The notes under the pieces were generated by a model, which made no database searches, was not told the origin of the DNA, and saw nothing but the letters and a program-made list of their open reading frames with translations. This document shows positions 42,697 through 51,649 of a stretch of DNA of 63,456 nucleotides, one piece after another. The translations under genes were made by a program, and so were the position numbers. Numbering within the stretch: position 1 is the first letter of the stretch; every line of letters starts with the position of its first letter. Source of the stretch: an uncultured Oscillospiraceae bacterium (lineage in GTDB: Bacteria > Bacillota > Clostridia > Oscillospirales > Oscillospiraceae); contig CAJTQP010000005.1 of NCBI GenBank assembly GCA_910578575.1, positions 1-63,456 on the forward strand. The letters are read 5' to 3'.

Positions 42697-44697
42697 TTAT
42701 CTGGTCGCGTAGACCTCCGCGTCCTCCCTGGCCAGGGTGAAGCTGTCCACAAGCTGCTTCAAGCTGGCAGCCTCGGCGGAGAGCTCTTCGCTGGCCGCAG
42801 CGCTCTCCTGGGCGGTGGCGCTGTTGGTCTGGACCACGGAGGAAATCTGGTCCACGCCCTCGGTGACCTGGGTGATGGCCTCTGTCTGCTTCTCCACGGC
42901 CTCCACCACGATGTCCATCTGTGTGGTCACATGCCCGGCGTACTCGCTGGTCTTTTCCAAAGACTCCGTGACCAGGTTCACCGCCTGGCTGCCCTCGTTC
43001 ACCGCGGCAATAGATCCCTCGATAAGCTCCTTGGTGGCCTTGGCGGCCTCGTCGGACTTGGAGGCCAGGTTGCGCACCTCGTCGGCCACCACGGCGAAGC
43101 CCTTCCCGGCGCTGCCGGCCCGCGCGGCCTCCACGGCGGCATTCAGGGCCAGGATATTGGTCTGGAAGGCGATGTTCTCGATGGTGTCGATGATCTTCCC
43201 GATCTCCGCCGAGGACTCGGAAATCTTTTCCATGGCGGCGTTCAGCTCACCCACGTGCTCCACGCTGATCCCCAGCTGGGCGCCGGCCTGGCCCACATAG
43301 CCCCCCGCTTCCTCCGCGGCGGCGGCGGTCTTTTTGGCGCCGTTGGAGATATCGGTGATGGTGGCCGCCAGTTCCTCCACGGAGCTGGCCTGCTCCATGG
43401 CTCCGTGGCTCAGGGTCTGGGCCCCGGTGGAGACCTGGCTGCTGGCAGCGGAGACCTGACTGGCGGAGGCGTCGATCTGGCGCATGGTAGAGCTGAGCTC
43501 CACCTTCAAATTGCGCATGGCGTGGAGGATGCTCTGGAACTTGCCCACGTAGGCATCCCGGTTGGCGGACTGGATGTCAAAGTTCTGCTTGGCCATCTCG
43601 TTGAGCAGATAATCGATGTCATTGAGCAGGGCGTTCAGGCCCGTCACCATCTCCACAGTGGAGCGGGTGAGCTCGGCGGTCTCATCTTGTCCCTTCACCT
43701 GGGGCACCGGGGAATCCAAGTCACCGGCCACCAGCAGCTTCATCCGGGCAGCGCAGGCCCGCATGGGATTGCTGATGTTGTTGGCCAGCTTCAAGGCCAC
43801 CACGATGGAGGCCAGCATGGAGGCCACGATCACCACCACGTTGATGGCCATGTTCATATATGTATCAGACAGATAGTCGGTTTTCAGGGCGGTGACGGCA
43901 ACGCTCCAACCGTCGGTGCCTCCCACCGGGGCGTAGGCGGCAAACTGGGCGTGTTTCTCGGCGTCTCGATAGCTGCCAAAGCCGTTCTCCCCTGACCGCA
44001 TGGCGGCGTGAATCTCGGCCAGCTCCTTCAGGGAAGCATCGCCCTGGGCCTCCTGCTCAATGTTCTGGGTGGTGATGGTATCCAGGGTCACATCGGCAAT
44101 GGTGTCGCCATTCTGGTTGATCATGTAGGCGCGGCTGTTGGTGCTGACCTGGATGGAGGAGACGATATCATTCAGGAAGGTCTCCGGGGGCACGAAGTAG
44201 ACCACGCCCACGATCTGGCCCCCATGGGCGCCGCCGGCGTAGAGGGGGGCCGCCACCATGATGGACAGTTCCCCGGTGATCTTACTGATGAGGGGCTCCG
44301 ACACGGAGACCTCCCCCTGCATGGCTTTTTGCACATAGCCCCGGTCGGAATAATCCTGGCCGTCAAAGATGCTGCGGCCGTCGGCGCCGATGATGTTGCC
44401 CCGCTGGAAGCCGTGCATACTCACCCGCTCGTCCAGGATGGCCCGCTTGGTCTCCACAGGCACTGCCCCATCGGAGAGTTGGGGGATGCACCCGCTATCC
44501 ATGGCCACATTCTTATAGGCGGTGAGCTCCTGCTCGATGCGCTCTGCCGCCAGCACAGCGGTCTCCCGCATCATCTGTTCCACAGTGGCCAAGGTGCTGT
44601 TGTAATTCAGCGTGATCCCAGAGGATCCCACTGCCACCAGGGCGACCAGGACCGTCACCATCAGGCATACGGTGATTTTTTTACGAATACTTTTCAT
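42697..44697 (-). CDS. Methyl-accepting chemotaxis protein with Cache-type sensor
   Basis: 666 residues. Membrane helix 1 at about 9-28, an extracytoplasmic Cache-like domain (about 35-280), helix 2 near 280-305, HAMP about 305-360, and the MCP signalling domain 400-640 with the conserved hairpin tip EIGKIIDTIENIAFQTNILA and ALNAAVEAARAG. No CheR pentapeptide at the C-terminus. Implies chemotaxis in this organism, though no che genes are in the window. Own promoter at 44757-44786. Confidence 0.93.
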   Translation of the reverse strand: MKSIRKKITVCLMVTVLVALVAVGSSGITLNYNSTLATVEQMMRETAVLAAERIEQELTAYKNVAMDSGCIPQLSDGAVPVETKRAILDERVSMHGFQRGNIIGADGRSIFDGQDYSDRGYVQKAMQGEVSVSEPLISKITGELSIMVAAPLYAGGAHGGQIVGVVYFVPPETFLNDIVSSIQVSTNSRAYMINQNGDTIADVTLDTITTQNIEQEAQGDASLKELAEIHAAMRSGENGFGSYRDAEKHAQFAAYAPVGGTDGWSVAVTALKTDYLSDTYMNMAINVVVIVASMLASIVVALKLANNISNPMRACAARMKLLVAGDLDSPVPQVKGQDETAELTRSTVEMVTGLNALLNDIDYLLNEMAKQNFDIQSANRDAYVGKFQSILHAMRNLKVELSSTMRQIDASASQVSAASSQVSTGAQTLSHGAMEQASSVEELAATITDISNGAKKTAAAAEEAGGYVGQAGAQLGISVEHVGELNAAMEKISESSAEIGKIIDTIENIAFQTNILALNAAVEAARAGSAGKGFAVVADEVRNLASKSDEAAKATKELIEGSIAAVNEGSQAVNLVTESLEKTSEYAGHVTTQMDIVVEAVEKQTEAITQVTEGVDQISSVVQTNSATAQESAAASEELSAEAASLKQLVDSFTLAREDAEVYATR

Positions 44698-44756
44698 CTC
44701 TCTTGCACCTCAATTTTTGATTCACTGAACTGCACCCATATAAAATGGGTAATTTT

Positions 44757-44786
44757 ATTATATGAGCAACCCCCGCCCCTTGTCAA
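44757..44786 (-). promoter_or_regulatory. Promoter of the chemoreceptor gene
   Basis: Minus strand -35 TTGACA (44781-44786), 18-bp spacer, -10 TATAAT (44757-44762): sigma-A type, not sigma-28. A palindrome ACCCATATAAAATGGGT sits just downstream (44734-44750) and may be an operator. Confidence 0.65.
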
Positions 44787-44850
44787 TGCTTTCTCTCGAC
44801 TTCTTTTCTGTAAAACTGCACGCCGTCCCATCCCTCCCTTGTCAGAAGTC

Positions 44851-44879
44851 TTGTCCCCGGCAGGCCTCTGTGCTAAAAT
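44851..44879 (+). promoter_or_regulatory. Promoter of the 4Fe-4S membrane protein gene
   Basis: -35 TTGTCC (44851-44856), 17 bp, -10 TAAAAT (44874-44879). Confidence 0.5.
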
Positions 44880-44911
44880 AAAAAGGTCAAATGACTTTGA
44901 GGAGGTCTCCC

Positions 44912-45748
44912 ATGGAAATTTTGAAAAAATACCGCTTCCCTCTGGGGATGCTGCTTCTGTTTGAGGGAATCGCCGTCACATTATGGCTGACCTTGGACAA
45001 TCTCTTCTATCTCTTCAACTTCTCCTACATCGGCGGCTTCCTCTGTTTGGGCATCGTGCTGGGCATCCAGCAGCGCAAGCACACCCGGCTGGTGGTGCAG
45101 CTTGGGGTGGGGCTATATATGCTGTTCTATGTGGGCCTGCTCAGTGGGGAGAACATGCAGTTGGAGGGCTTTTGGTTCTATCTCTTCTCCGGGGTCTTTG
45201 AGGCGGCCACCATCCACTACCTGGTGGCAAAAATCGGCGGGCCCCTGCTCTTTGGCCGGGGCTGGTGCGGCTACGCCTGCTGGACCGCCATGGTCCTGGA
45301 CCTGCTGCCCTACAAGCGCCCCAAGGCTCCCCGGCGAAAGGGCCTGGACTGGCTGCGCTTCCTGCTCTTCGCCCTCTCCCTGGCCTTTGTGCTGGTGCTG
45401 TTCTGGCTGGCTCCGGCGGATATGGAACACATCATGTTTGTGGCCTTCCTCCTGGGGAACCTGTTCTACTACGCCGCAGGCATCCTCCTGGCCTACAAAT
45501 TCCAGGACAACCGGGCCTTTTGCAAGTACCTCTGCCCCATCACCGTCTTTTTGAAGCCCATGAGCCATTATGCCCTTCTCCGGGTGCAGGTGGATGAGGC
45601 GGCCTGCACGGACTGCGGCGCCTGCAAGAAAGTCTGTCCTATGGACGTGGACATGACCTCCAATGCTCGAAATCGGGACAATGCCACAGAGTGTATTCTC
45701 TGTACCCAGTGTATCGATATCTGCCCGCAGAAGGCATTGAAGCTATAG
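44912..45748 (+). CDS. NapH/polyferredoxin-like 4Fe-4S membrane protein
   Basis: 278 residues from ATG 44912 after GAGGAGG. Five to six membrane helices, a GRGWCGYACWTAMVLDLLP motif in a loop, then two 4Fe-4S ferredoxin motifs near the C-terminus (CTDCGACKKVCP and CILCTQCIDICP). Proteins of this kind shuttle electrons from the membrane to periplasmic or cytoplasmic partners. A conserved CxxxCP (CKYLCP) precedes the ferredoxin domain. The specific partner is unknown; next gene is a symporter. Confidence 0.82.
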   Translation: MEILKKYRFPLGMLLLFEGIAVTLWLTLDNLFYLFNFSYIGGFLCLGIVLGIQQRKHTRLVVQLGVGLYMLFYVGLLSGENMQLEGFWFYLFSGVFEAATIHYLVAKIGGPLLFGRGWCGYACWTAMVLDLLPYKRPKAPRRKGLDWLRFLLFALSLAFVLVLFWLAPADMEHIMFVAFLLGNLFYYAAGILLAYKFQDNRAFCKYLCPITVFLKPMSHYALLRVQVDEAACTDCGACKKVCPMDVDMTSNARNRDNATECILCTQCIDICPQKALKL

Positions 45749-45780
45749 GCCATCTTTTTGCCGAAAAATGGGGAAATCTC

Positions 45781-45809
45781 TTGACTTCTTTGCTTTTTGA
45801 TGTTAAAGT
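45781..45809 (+). promoter_or_regulatory. Promoter of the sodium/solute symporter
   Basis: -35 TTGACT (45781-45786), 17 bp, -10 TAAAGT (45804-45809). Confidence 0.5.
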
Positions 45810-45852
45810 TAAAAAGCATTAAAGCTCAAAAGAGCACATTGGAGGCTTTCCC

Positions 45853-47391
45853 ATGAAATTCATCTTGCTCATCGCTTACTTCGCTGTGATGGTGTGCATC
45901 GGCCTATACTGCCGGAAAAACGCCACCGATGTCAACGGCTTCGTTCTAGGGGGACGTTCTGTGGGCCCCTGGCTGACAGCCTTTGCCTACGGCACCTCCT
46001 ACTTCTCCGCCGTGGTGTTCGTAGGCTACGCCGGCCAGTTCGGCTGGAAATACGGCATAGCCGCCACCTGGGCTGGCATCGGCAACGCCCTCATCGGCTC
46101 CCTGCTGGCCTGGGCGATCCTGGGCCGTAGGACCCGGATCATGACCCAACACTTCAACTCCGCCACCATGCCCCAGTTTTTTGGGCAGCGGTTCCAGAGT
46201 AAGGGGCTGAAAATCGGGGCATCCATCATCGTGTTTATCTTTCTCATCCCCTACACCGCCTCCCTCTTCAACGGCCTATCCCGGCTCTTCGGCATGGCCT
46301 TCCACATCGATTACACCGTGTGCATCGTCCTCATGGGGGTGCTCACTGGCATTTACGTCATCGCCGGAGGCTATATGGCCACCGCCATCAACGATTTCAT
46401 CCAGGGCTGCATCATGCTGGTAGGCATTTGTGTCATCATCGCCGCCGTGCTGAACAGCCAGGGTGGGCTATATAATGCCATACAAGGGCTTGCCACCGTG
46501 GTAGACACAGAGACAGTCAACGGCGACATTCCCGGTATCTTTACCTCTTTCTTTGGACCTGACTTGGTGAACCTGATCGGCGTGGTGATCCTCACCAGTC
46601 TGGGCACCTGGGGGCTGCCTCAGATGGTGCAGAAGTTTTACGCCATCAAATCCGAGGATGCCATCCACAAAGGCACCATCATCTCCACCCTCTTTGCGTT
46701 CGTCGTGGCTGGTGGCTGTTATTTCCTAGGTGGCTTTGGACGGCTGTTCTCCGATCAGATCGACATTGCCAAGGACGGCTATGACGCCGTAATCCCCACC
46801 ATGCTCTCCACGCTGCCAGATATCCTCATCGCCATTGTGGTGATTTTGGTGCTCTCCGCCTCTATGTCCACCTTGTCCTCCCTGGTCATCGCCTCCTCCT
46901 CCACCCTGACCATTGACCTTTTGAAGGACAACCTGGTGAAGAATATGGACGACAGAAAGTCCGTCTTTATCATGCGCTGTTTCATCGTGGTGTTCGTGGT
47001 GATCTCCATGGTCATCGCCATCGTGCAGTATAAGCAGTCTGTGAGCTTTATTGCCCAACTTATGGGCGTGTCTTGGGGCGCTCTGGCAGGCGCGTTCCTG
47101 GCCCCCTTCCTCTATGGCCTCTATTGGAAAAAGGCCACCAAGGCGGCCTGCTGGGCCAGCTTCGTCTTTGGGGCAGGAATCATGATTTTGAACATGGTCT
47201 GCCGCTCCGCCTTCCCTACCCTGCTCCAGTCTCCCATCAACTGTGGTGCCTTCGCCATGCTGGCGGGGTTGGTGATTGTCCCCATCGTCAGCGCTTTTAC
47301 CAGGAAGCCGGACCAGGCGATGGTGGAGGAGGCCTTTGCCTGCTATGAACGTAAGGCGCCGGTCTCTCAGAAGAATGCCCTCAGTGACTGA
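45853..47391 (+). CDS. Sodium:solute symporter family protein
   Basis: 512 residues with about 13 membrane helices. SSS family hallmarks include GFVLGGRSVGPWLTAFAYG and a sodium-site region with SASMSTLSSLVIASSSTLTID. Uses the sodium gradient to import an unidentified organic solute. Single gene between promoter 45781 and terminator 47407. It is the last gene of ordinary GC content before the AT-rich island. Confidence 0.88.
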   Translation: MKFILLIAYFAVMVCIGLYCRKNATDVNGFVLGGRSVGPWLTAFAYGTSYFSAVVFVGYAGQFGWKYGIAATWAGIGNALIGSLLAWAILGRRTRIMTQHFNSATMPQFFGQRFQSKGLKIGASIIVFIFLIPYTASLFNGLSRLFGMAFHIDYTVCIVLMGVLTGIYVIAGGYMATAINDFIQGCIMLVGICVIIAAVLNSQGGLYNAIQGLATVVDTETVNGDIPGIFTSFFGPDLVNLIGVVILTSLGTWGLPQMVQKFYAIKSEDAIHKGTIISTLFAFVVAGGCYFLGGFGRLFSDQIDIAKDGYDAVIPTMLSTLPDILIAIVVILVLSASMSTLSSLVIASSSTLTIDLLKDNLVKNMDDRKSVFIMRCFIVVFVVISMVIAIVQYKQSVSFIAQLMGVSWGALAGAFLAPFLYGLYWKKATKAACWASFVFGAGIMILNMVCRSAFPTLLQSPINCGAFAMLAGLVIVPIVSAFTRKPDQAMVEEAFACYERKAPVSQKNALSD

Positions 47392-47406
47392 GTCGATATG
47401 ATTGCG

Positions 47407-47457
47407 AATGCTCCCCTTGGGCTGCGGGTTCACCGCTGGCAGTCCAAGGGGAGCATT
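47407..47457. terminator. Long terminator hairpin after the symporter
   Basis: AATGCTCCCCTTGG and CCAAGGGGAGCATT (47407-47420, 47444-47457) pair perfectly; also serves as the end of the convergent lan operon. Confidence 0.75.
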
Positions 47458-49300
47458 ATGTGCTCCTCATATTTTTTGATTCACCATCTTCAGTCATATT
47501 TTGTAACTGATACATCTCATAATAAATACCCTGATTCTCCATGAGCTCGGCATGCGTCCCTCTTTCTATCATACACCCCCTATCAAGTACAAAAATACTA
47601 CTTACCTGGTGAATCAGATTCTTGAATTTATGTGCGATAATTACACCCATTTTATCCTGCAACAACTTTTGATAGAGGCAGGCAATCTCATGGTCTGAAA
47701 TCGCGTCCAAAGCAGCGTTCGGTTCATCTAAAAAAATGGCATCTGCATCTTTGGCGAAGGTTCGTGCTATAGCAATTTTTTGCCATTCCCCCAAAGAAAC
47801 TTGCTTTCCCTCATCAAACCAATAACCTAATTGTGTGTCCAACTGCTGGGTATTGCTGTCAATAATATGTCCCACTCTGAACTCATCGCTCAATTCTCGA
47901 ATTGCTTCATCCTTATCCATCAGATAGAGATTGCCATAGCCAATATTTTCCCGGAATGTTGCATCGTATTTGATAAAATCTTGAAATAGCGATGCTGTTC
48001 TCTTCATGTAGTGCTCTCGATCAATGTCACGCATCTCTATTCCATTGATATAAATGTTCCCTTCATAATTATCATATAAGCCCATAAGCAGTTTGACTAA
48101 TGTTGTTTTGCCGCTACCATTTTTTCCTACAATAGCGTAAATATTGCCTTTGATCAGTTCAAAGTTCAAATCTTTCAGCACATAATCACCGGTATCATAT
48201 TTAAAGGAAAGATGCTCCACCTTCAGATTTCGTATCTCATCAACAGTAATTTTTTCATGCTCCTCCAACACTGGCGCAGTCTCATATTCTAAATCAATAA
48301 AACTATAATATTGTCTAATATATAGGTTTGACTTTTTGAGTTCAGATACACATTGCAGCATAGACTGAATATTGCTTTGATTCGACACAACTGCTCGTGT
48401 ATATGCCACTACATCCCCTAACAAAATCCTTCCGGTAAAACCACAATAAATAATAAACCCAAAGATTGTTCCAGTAATTATTTGCTCCACGATGCTAAGT
48501 AATGTCATCTTGACTGTGCTTTCCTTTGTAATCTCAACATCTTGTTCATTAAAGTCCTTATACAATGCATCATATTTTTTGATAAAGTAATCTAGGAGGT
48601 TATAGCTTTTCAGTTCCTTAAAATATGTACCATTGGTAACAATGAAATTATAATACCACGCTTTTCTTTCTCGATTTGTCCTTGCCTTGATAATATTAAA
48701 TTGTTTTACATTAATACGGTTCGTAATCAGAAATTTAGCCACAGGCATGATAATTATGACAAGGATAACCATATAATTGAATCTAAGAAGGATAAAAATA
48801 TAAGATAATGTTGTGATGATCTGGCCAATCAAAGTCGACAAGGTAGTAAATTGTGCCATGAGGGTCCCCCCATTTGCTCCTTCAGCCAACTTAATTTTGT
48901 CATATATATTGCTATTTTCATAATGCCATAAACTCAATTTACTTGCTTTGTACATGATACGCTTTTTAAGCTGTAGATTGAATATCATCGAAAACTTTGT
49001 GGTATAATAGCCCATAAACCCACTGATAGTTGTAGAAAACAAGTCGATAGAAACATAGAATACAACCAACTGAATAAGAAATACAATATCTTGTATCCCC
49101 TGTTGAATCGAGTTGACAATCTGCTGCATAATCAGAAGGGACAGTGCAGGGGCTAAGCTCTGAATTACCGTCACAAAAGATGAAACAACAATATATCGCT
49201 TATCTACAACAAGTATATCCTTTATGATTCTTGGAAAAAGAGTAAAAAAACGATAGTTTTCTTCTATATTCTTCATTTCTCCGCTGTCTCCCTTAACCAT
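47456..49300 (-). CDS. lanT: Lanthipeptide ABC exporter (permease-ATPase fusion)
   Basis: 614 residues: six-helix transmembrane domain (about 30-320), then an ATPase with Walker A GKNGSGKTTL, a degenerate signature (VSLGEWQKIAIAR for LSGGQ) and Walker B AIFLDEPNAALD. There is no N-terminal C39 peptidase, so it does not cut the leader; it matches class I LanT exporters. Strongly AT-rich. Last gene of the lan operon, after the flavoprotein gene. Confidence 0.85.
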   Translation of the reverse strand: MVKGDSGEMKNIEENYRFFTLFPRIIKDILVVDKRYIVVSSFVTVIQSLAPALSLLIMQQIVNSIQQGIQDIVFLIQLVVFYVSIDLFSTTISGFMGYYTTKFSMIFNLQLKKRIMYKASKLSLWHYENSNIYDKIKLAEGANGGTLMAQFTTLSTLIGQIITTLSYIFILLRFNYMVILVIIIMPVAKFLITNRINVKQFNIIKARTNRERKAWYYNFIVTNGTYFKELKSYNLLDYFIKKYDALYKDFNEQDVEITKESTVKMTLLSIVEQIITGTIFGFIIYCGFTGRILLGDVVAYTRAVVSNQSNIQSMLQCVSELKKSNLYIRQYYSFIDLEYETAPVLEEHEKITVDEIRNLKVEHLSFKYDTGDYVLKDLNFELIKGNIYAIVGKNGSGKTTLVKLLMGLYDNYEGNIYINGIEMRDIDREHYMKRTASLFQDFIKYDATFRENIGYGNLYLMDKDEAIRELSDEFRVGHIIDSNTQQLDTQLGYWFDEGKQVSLGEWQKIAIARTFAKDADAIFLDEPNAALDAISDHEIACLYQKLLQDKMGVIIAHKFKNLIHQVSSIFVLDRGCMIERGTHAELMENQGIYYEMYQLQNMTEDGESKNMRST

Positions 49301-49308
49301 ACGGTATG

Positions 49309-49884
49309 TTATCCTTCATTTGCCAGCAGTTGTCCGCCAAACTCCATTTGATATTTCAAATCCTCTATCGCTACCTTTGCCCATTCATCACTGGATACAA
49401 GTTCATCATCACATGCATCCCTAAACACAAAATTGTCTATGTTTTTGATTCCAAAGCTTGTTTGTATTTGCCACAACATGTCAGAAACATTTTTCCCGCC
49501 CAAAAAGCTTGTTGTGGTAAGGGTAAAGCCCAGCTTACCCGGCAAAACCAACTTATGAGAATCAAATGCCACTCGATCAATAAAATTTTTCATAATTCCA
49601 GACATATTTTGGTGATACACAGGACTGGAAAAGATAATAATATCACTCTCCAGCATCTTCTCCCTCAAAAGCGGCATGTCATCCTCTTGATCCAATGTAC
49701 ATTCTCCCTTGTCTAAACAGGTGCCGCAGCCCTCACACATGGCAAGCTTAAAGTCTCGCAATAGGAGCACTTCATATTGCACGGTGTCATCCAATTCGGA
49801 CATACGTTTCAGCCACAGTTTAAGCAAGCGATAGGTCTGTGAACTTTTGTTGTTGCTCCCCGCAATGGCAATTATTTTTTTCAT
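49309..49884 (-). CDS. Iron-sulfur flavoprotein (NADPH-dependent FMN reductase family)
   Basis: 191 residues from ATG 49884 (AAGGGGG upstream); the longer frame is not used. Flavodoxin-like fold with IIAIAGSNNKSSQTYRLL binding the FMN phosphate, and C50-x2-C53-x2-C56-x5-C62 (CEGCGTCLDKGEC), the cluster motif of ISF-type flavoproteins. Also FSSPVYHQNMSG and MKNFIDR. It lies between lanC and lanT in the lan operon, so a redox tailoring role on the lanthipeptide is possible (inference); known Dha reductases LanJ are of other families. Confidence 0.8.
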   Translation of the reverse strand: MKKIIAIAGSNNKSSQTYRLLKLWLKRMSELDDTVQYEVLLLRDFKLAMCEGCGTCLDKGECTLDQEDDMPLLREKMLESDIIIFSSPVYHQNMSGIMKNFIDRVAFDSHKLVLPGKLGFTLTTTSFLGGKNVSDMLWQIQTSFGIKNIDNFVFRDACDDELVSSDEWAKVAIEDLKYQMEFGGQLLANEG

Positions 49885-49933
49885 CGAAAGAGCCCCCTTT
49901 CTCCTATACCGAAAACTATAAGCCATAGAACAT

Positions 49934-51232
49934 TCAATCAATCATCAGCAATTTGCCAATCCTCACGTTGCCCCTCAGAGACAGCAAAGTAATTGCAATC
50001 CCTACGGAGCCAGTCAGTAAGGATAGGTCTTCCAAATACCCCTCAACCCAAACTTTCTTATCACGGATATCCATAAGAGACACGTTCTCCTCATTGCTCT
50101 TGCGATATCCTTTTATGATTTCCTTCACATTGCGTTCCAGGTTGACAATCAGCTTTGGGTCTCTATAAGCAGAATACGCACAGCTTTGAATGGACGCTAA
50201 GCTGGAAAAGCCATGGCATAGTGATGGACTAATCAGGTGATACTCCTTCATATCCTGGGTCAAAAAACACCGCATCGCTTCGAGATATGCTTGTTCTCTA
50301 TCAGACCACCCCATATAAGCTGCAACCTTTTGCAACCCGCGAATGATCCCTATATTCCCATAGCACCATGAGCTCTTCCGATGGAGATGTTCTATTTTAC
50401 ACATCCCGTTCCAATACTCTTCCACTGTGATCTTATCGGGCCAGTATGGGACATGTGCCTCATTCTCATGCCGATAAATTTCATACAAATGATAGAGTTT
50501 TTCAATGCCTTCTTTTAAGCCATCTACTACAACGCCTTTTGCATAGGCTTTCGCCAAAACAATGAGTGGCCCAAGCATTCCATGGGCTAACCCAAAATTG
50601 ATGCTCCCGCCCTGGAACGCCTCCTGGTCAAAGCTTGGTATTTGATTCTCCTGTAAAATATGGAACCTGATGATAGGCTTTCCACAAAACTCACTGTCCT
50701 GTGTCAGGGACAATAGGTATTCCACACCCTTGATTAAAATGCGCCTTTCTTCCTGCGTCGCATAACAGTCCAACAAATAATACAATGTTCCGGAAATACC
50801 ACTGATCGCATCGTAGTATCTATCAACTGTTGGTGCATTCTTGATGCTCTCCAGCTTGTTGTCGATCGCAAGAAACAGCAGTTGGTTCATCCCATGAGAA
50901 AATCCTTGTAGTAGATTGGCTTGTTCACAAAATTCACTGACTGCAAAACATCTATGCCCCAATCCCCTGTCCATAGCCGTTTGATGCTGATACCCATGGT
51001 CTTCCATGTCTTGTTTCAGTGCCCTGCAAAGTCGGTACCCCAAGTCGACCCATTCATCCCGGTCCTCAACATAGGGTAGAATTTCAGCGGTAAGAAGCAA
51101 CGCATTGTCGTAAAACTCTGGACGTAGCATTCCATTCTTATACTGACCCTTTACATAGGCCGTGATCTCATTTATAATATCTGTTGCCTCAATTTCTACG
51201 GATTTATCCAAAAAAATTTGATGCCCAATCAT
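49934..51232 (-). CDS. lanC: Lanthionine synthetase C-family cyclase
   Basis: 432 residues. Zinc ligands of LanC are visible: C290 in SSWCYGNIG and C339-H340 in SLCHGFSSL; also the conserved GLAHGMLG with H217. Forms thioether rings by adding cysteine thiols to dehydrated Ser/Thr. Located between lanA and the flavoprotein gene. A repeated (alpha/alpha)6 helical pattern fits the toroid fold. Translation starts behind GAGGATGG. Confidence 0.9.
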   Translation of the reverse strand: MIGHQIFLDKSVEIEATDIINEITAYVKGQYKNGMLRPEFYDNALLLTAEILPYVEDRDEWVDLGYRLCRALKQDMEDHGYQHQTAMDRGLGHRCFAVSEFCEQANLLQGFSHGMNQLLFLAIDNKLESIKNAPTVDRYYDAISGISGTLYYLLDCYATQEERRILIKGVEYLLSLTQDSEFCGKPIIRFHILQENQIPSFDQEAFQGGSINFGLAHGMLGPLIVLAKAYAKGVVVDGLKEGIEKLYHLYEIYRHENEAHVPYWPDKITVEEYWNGMCKIEHLHRKSSWCYGNIGIIRGLQKVAAYMGWSDREQAYLEAMRCFLTQDMKEYHLISPSLCHGFSSLASIQSCAYSAYRDPKLIVNLERNVKEIIKGYRKSNEENVSLMDIRDKKVWVEGYLEDLSLLTGSVGIAITLLSLRGNVRIGKLLMID

Positions 51233-51433
51233 GTGCCCATCCTCTTGTTCTTTTTCTTACATCACTTGATATATGGTCTTTTCTACCGATTGGTTTCATC
51301 CCTTTTCCCCAAAAGCACAAAAACATATCACAGATTCAGCCCTTGGACAAATAGGCTTCAGTCTAATTCCCGTCAGTTGTCAGCATATCCTATCGTTATT
51401 GCTTTCCTCTTTACTTACGGATAGGAACCCGCA

Positions 51434-51574
51434 TCATCTACAGTGCGCACTGCAACTGGTTGTAAGCCAACCACAGCTGGCAGTCGCTGCCTCCTGAACA
51501 ACATCCTGATTGGTAGTATTATCCTGTGCCTGTACCTTTTTGATATCCAGGTCAAAATCTTTATATTGTCCCAT
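51434..51574 (-). CDS. lanA: Class I lanthipeptide precursor (FDLD leader)
   Basis: 46 residues, too short for standard ORF calling, between lanB and lanC. AAAGGAG stands 8 bp before the ATG. The leader begins MGQYKDFDLDIKKVQAQ, containing the FDLD box bound by LanB; the C-terminus ATASCGWLTTSCSAHCR has three cysteines and five Ser/Thr, ready for dehydration and cyclisation. No Pro-x-Arg cleavage motif precedes the core; the cut probably falls near the QEAATA segment (uncertain). Likely product: a small three-ring antimicrobial peptide (inference). Confidence 0.9.
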   Translation of the reverse strand: MGQYKDFDLDIKKVQAQDNTTNQDVVQEAATASCGWLTTSCSAHCR

Positions 51575-51649
51575 AGAATGAACTCCTTTCCGATTCTATT
51601 CGTCCAAGAGCTGAATCTATGATATGTGATTGCTGCGTCGCCCTTCTCC

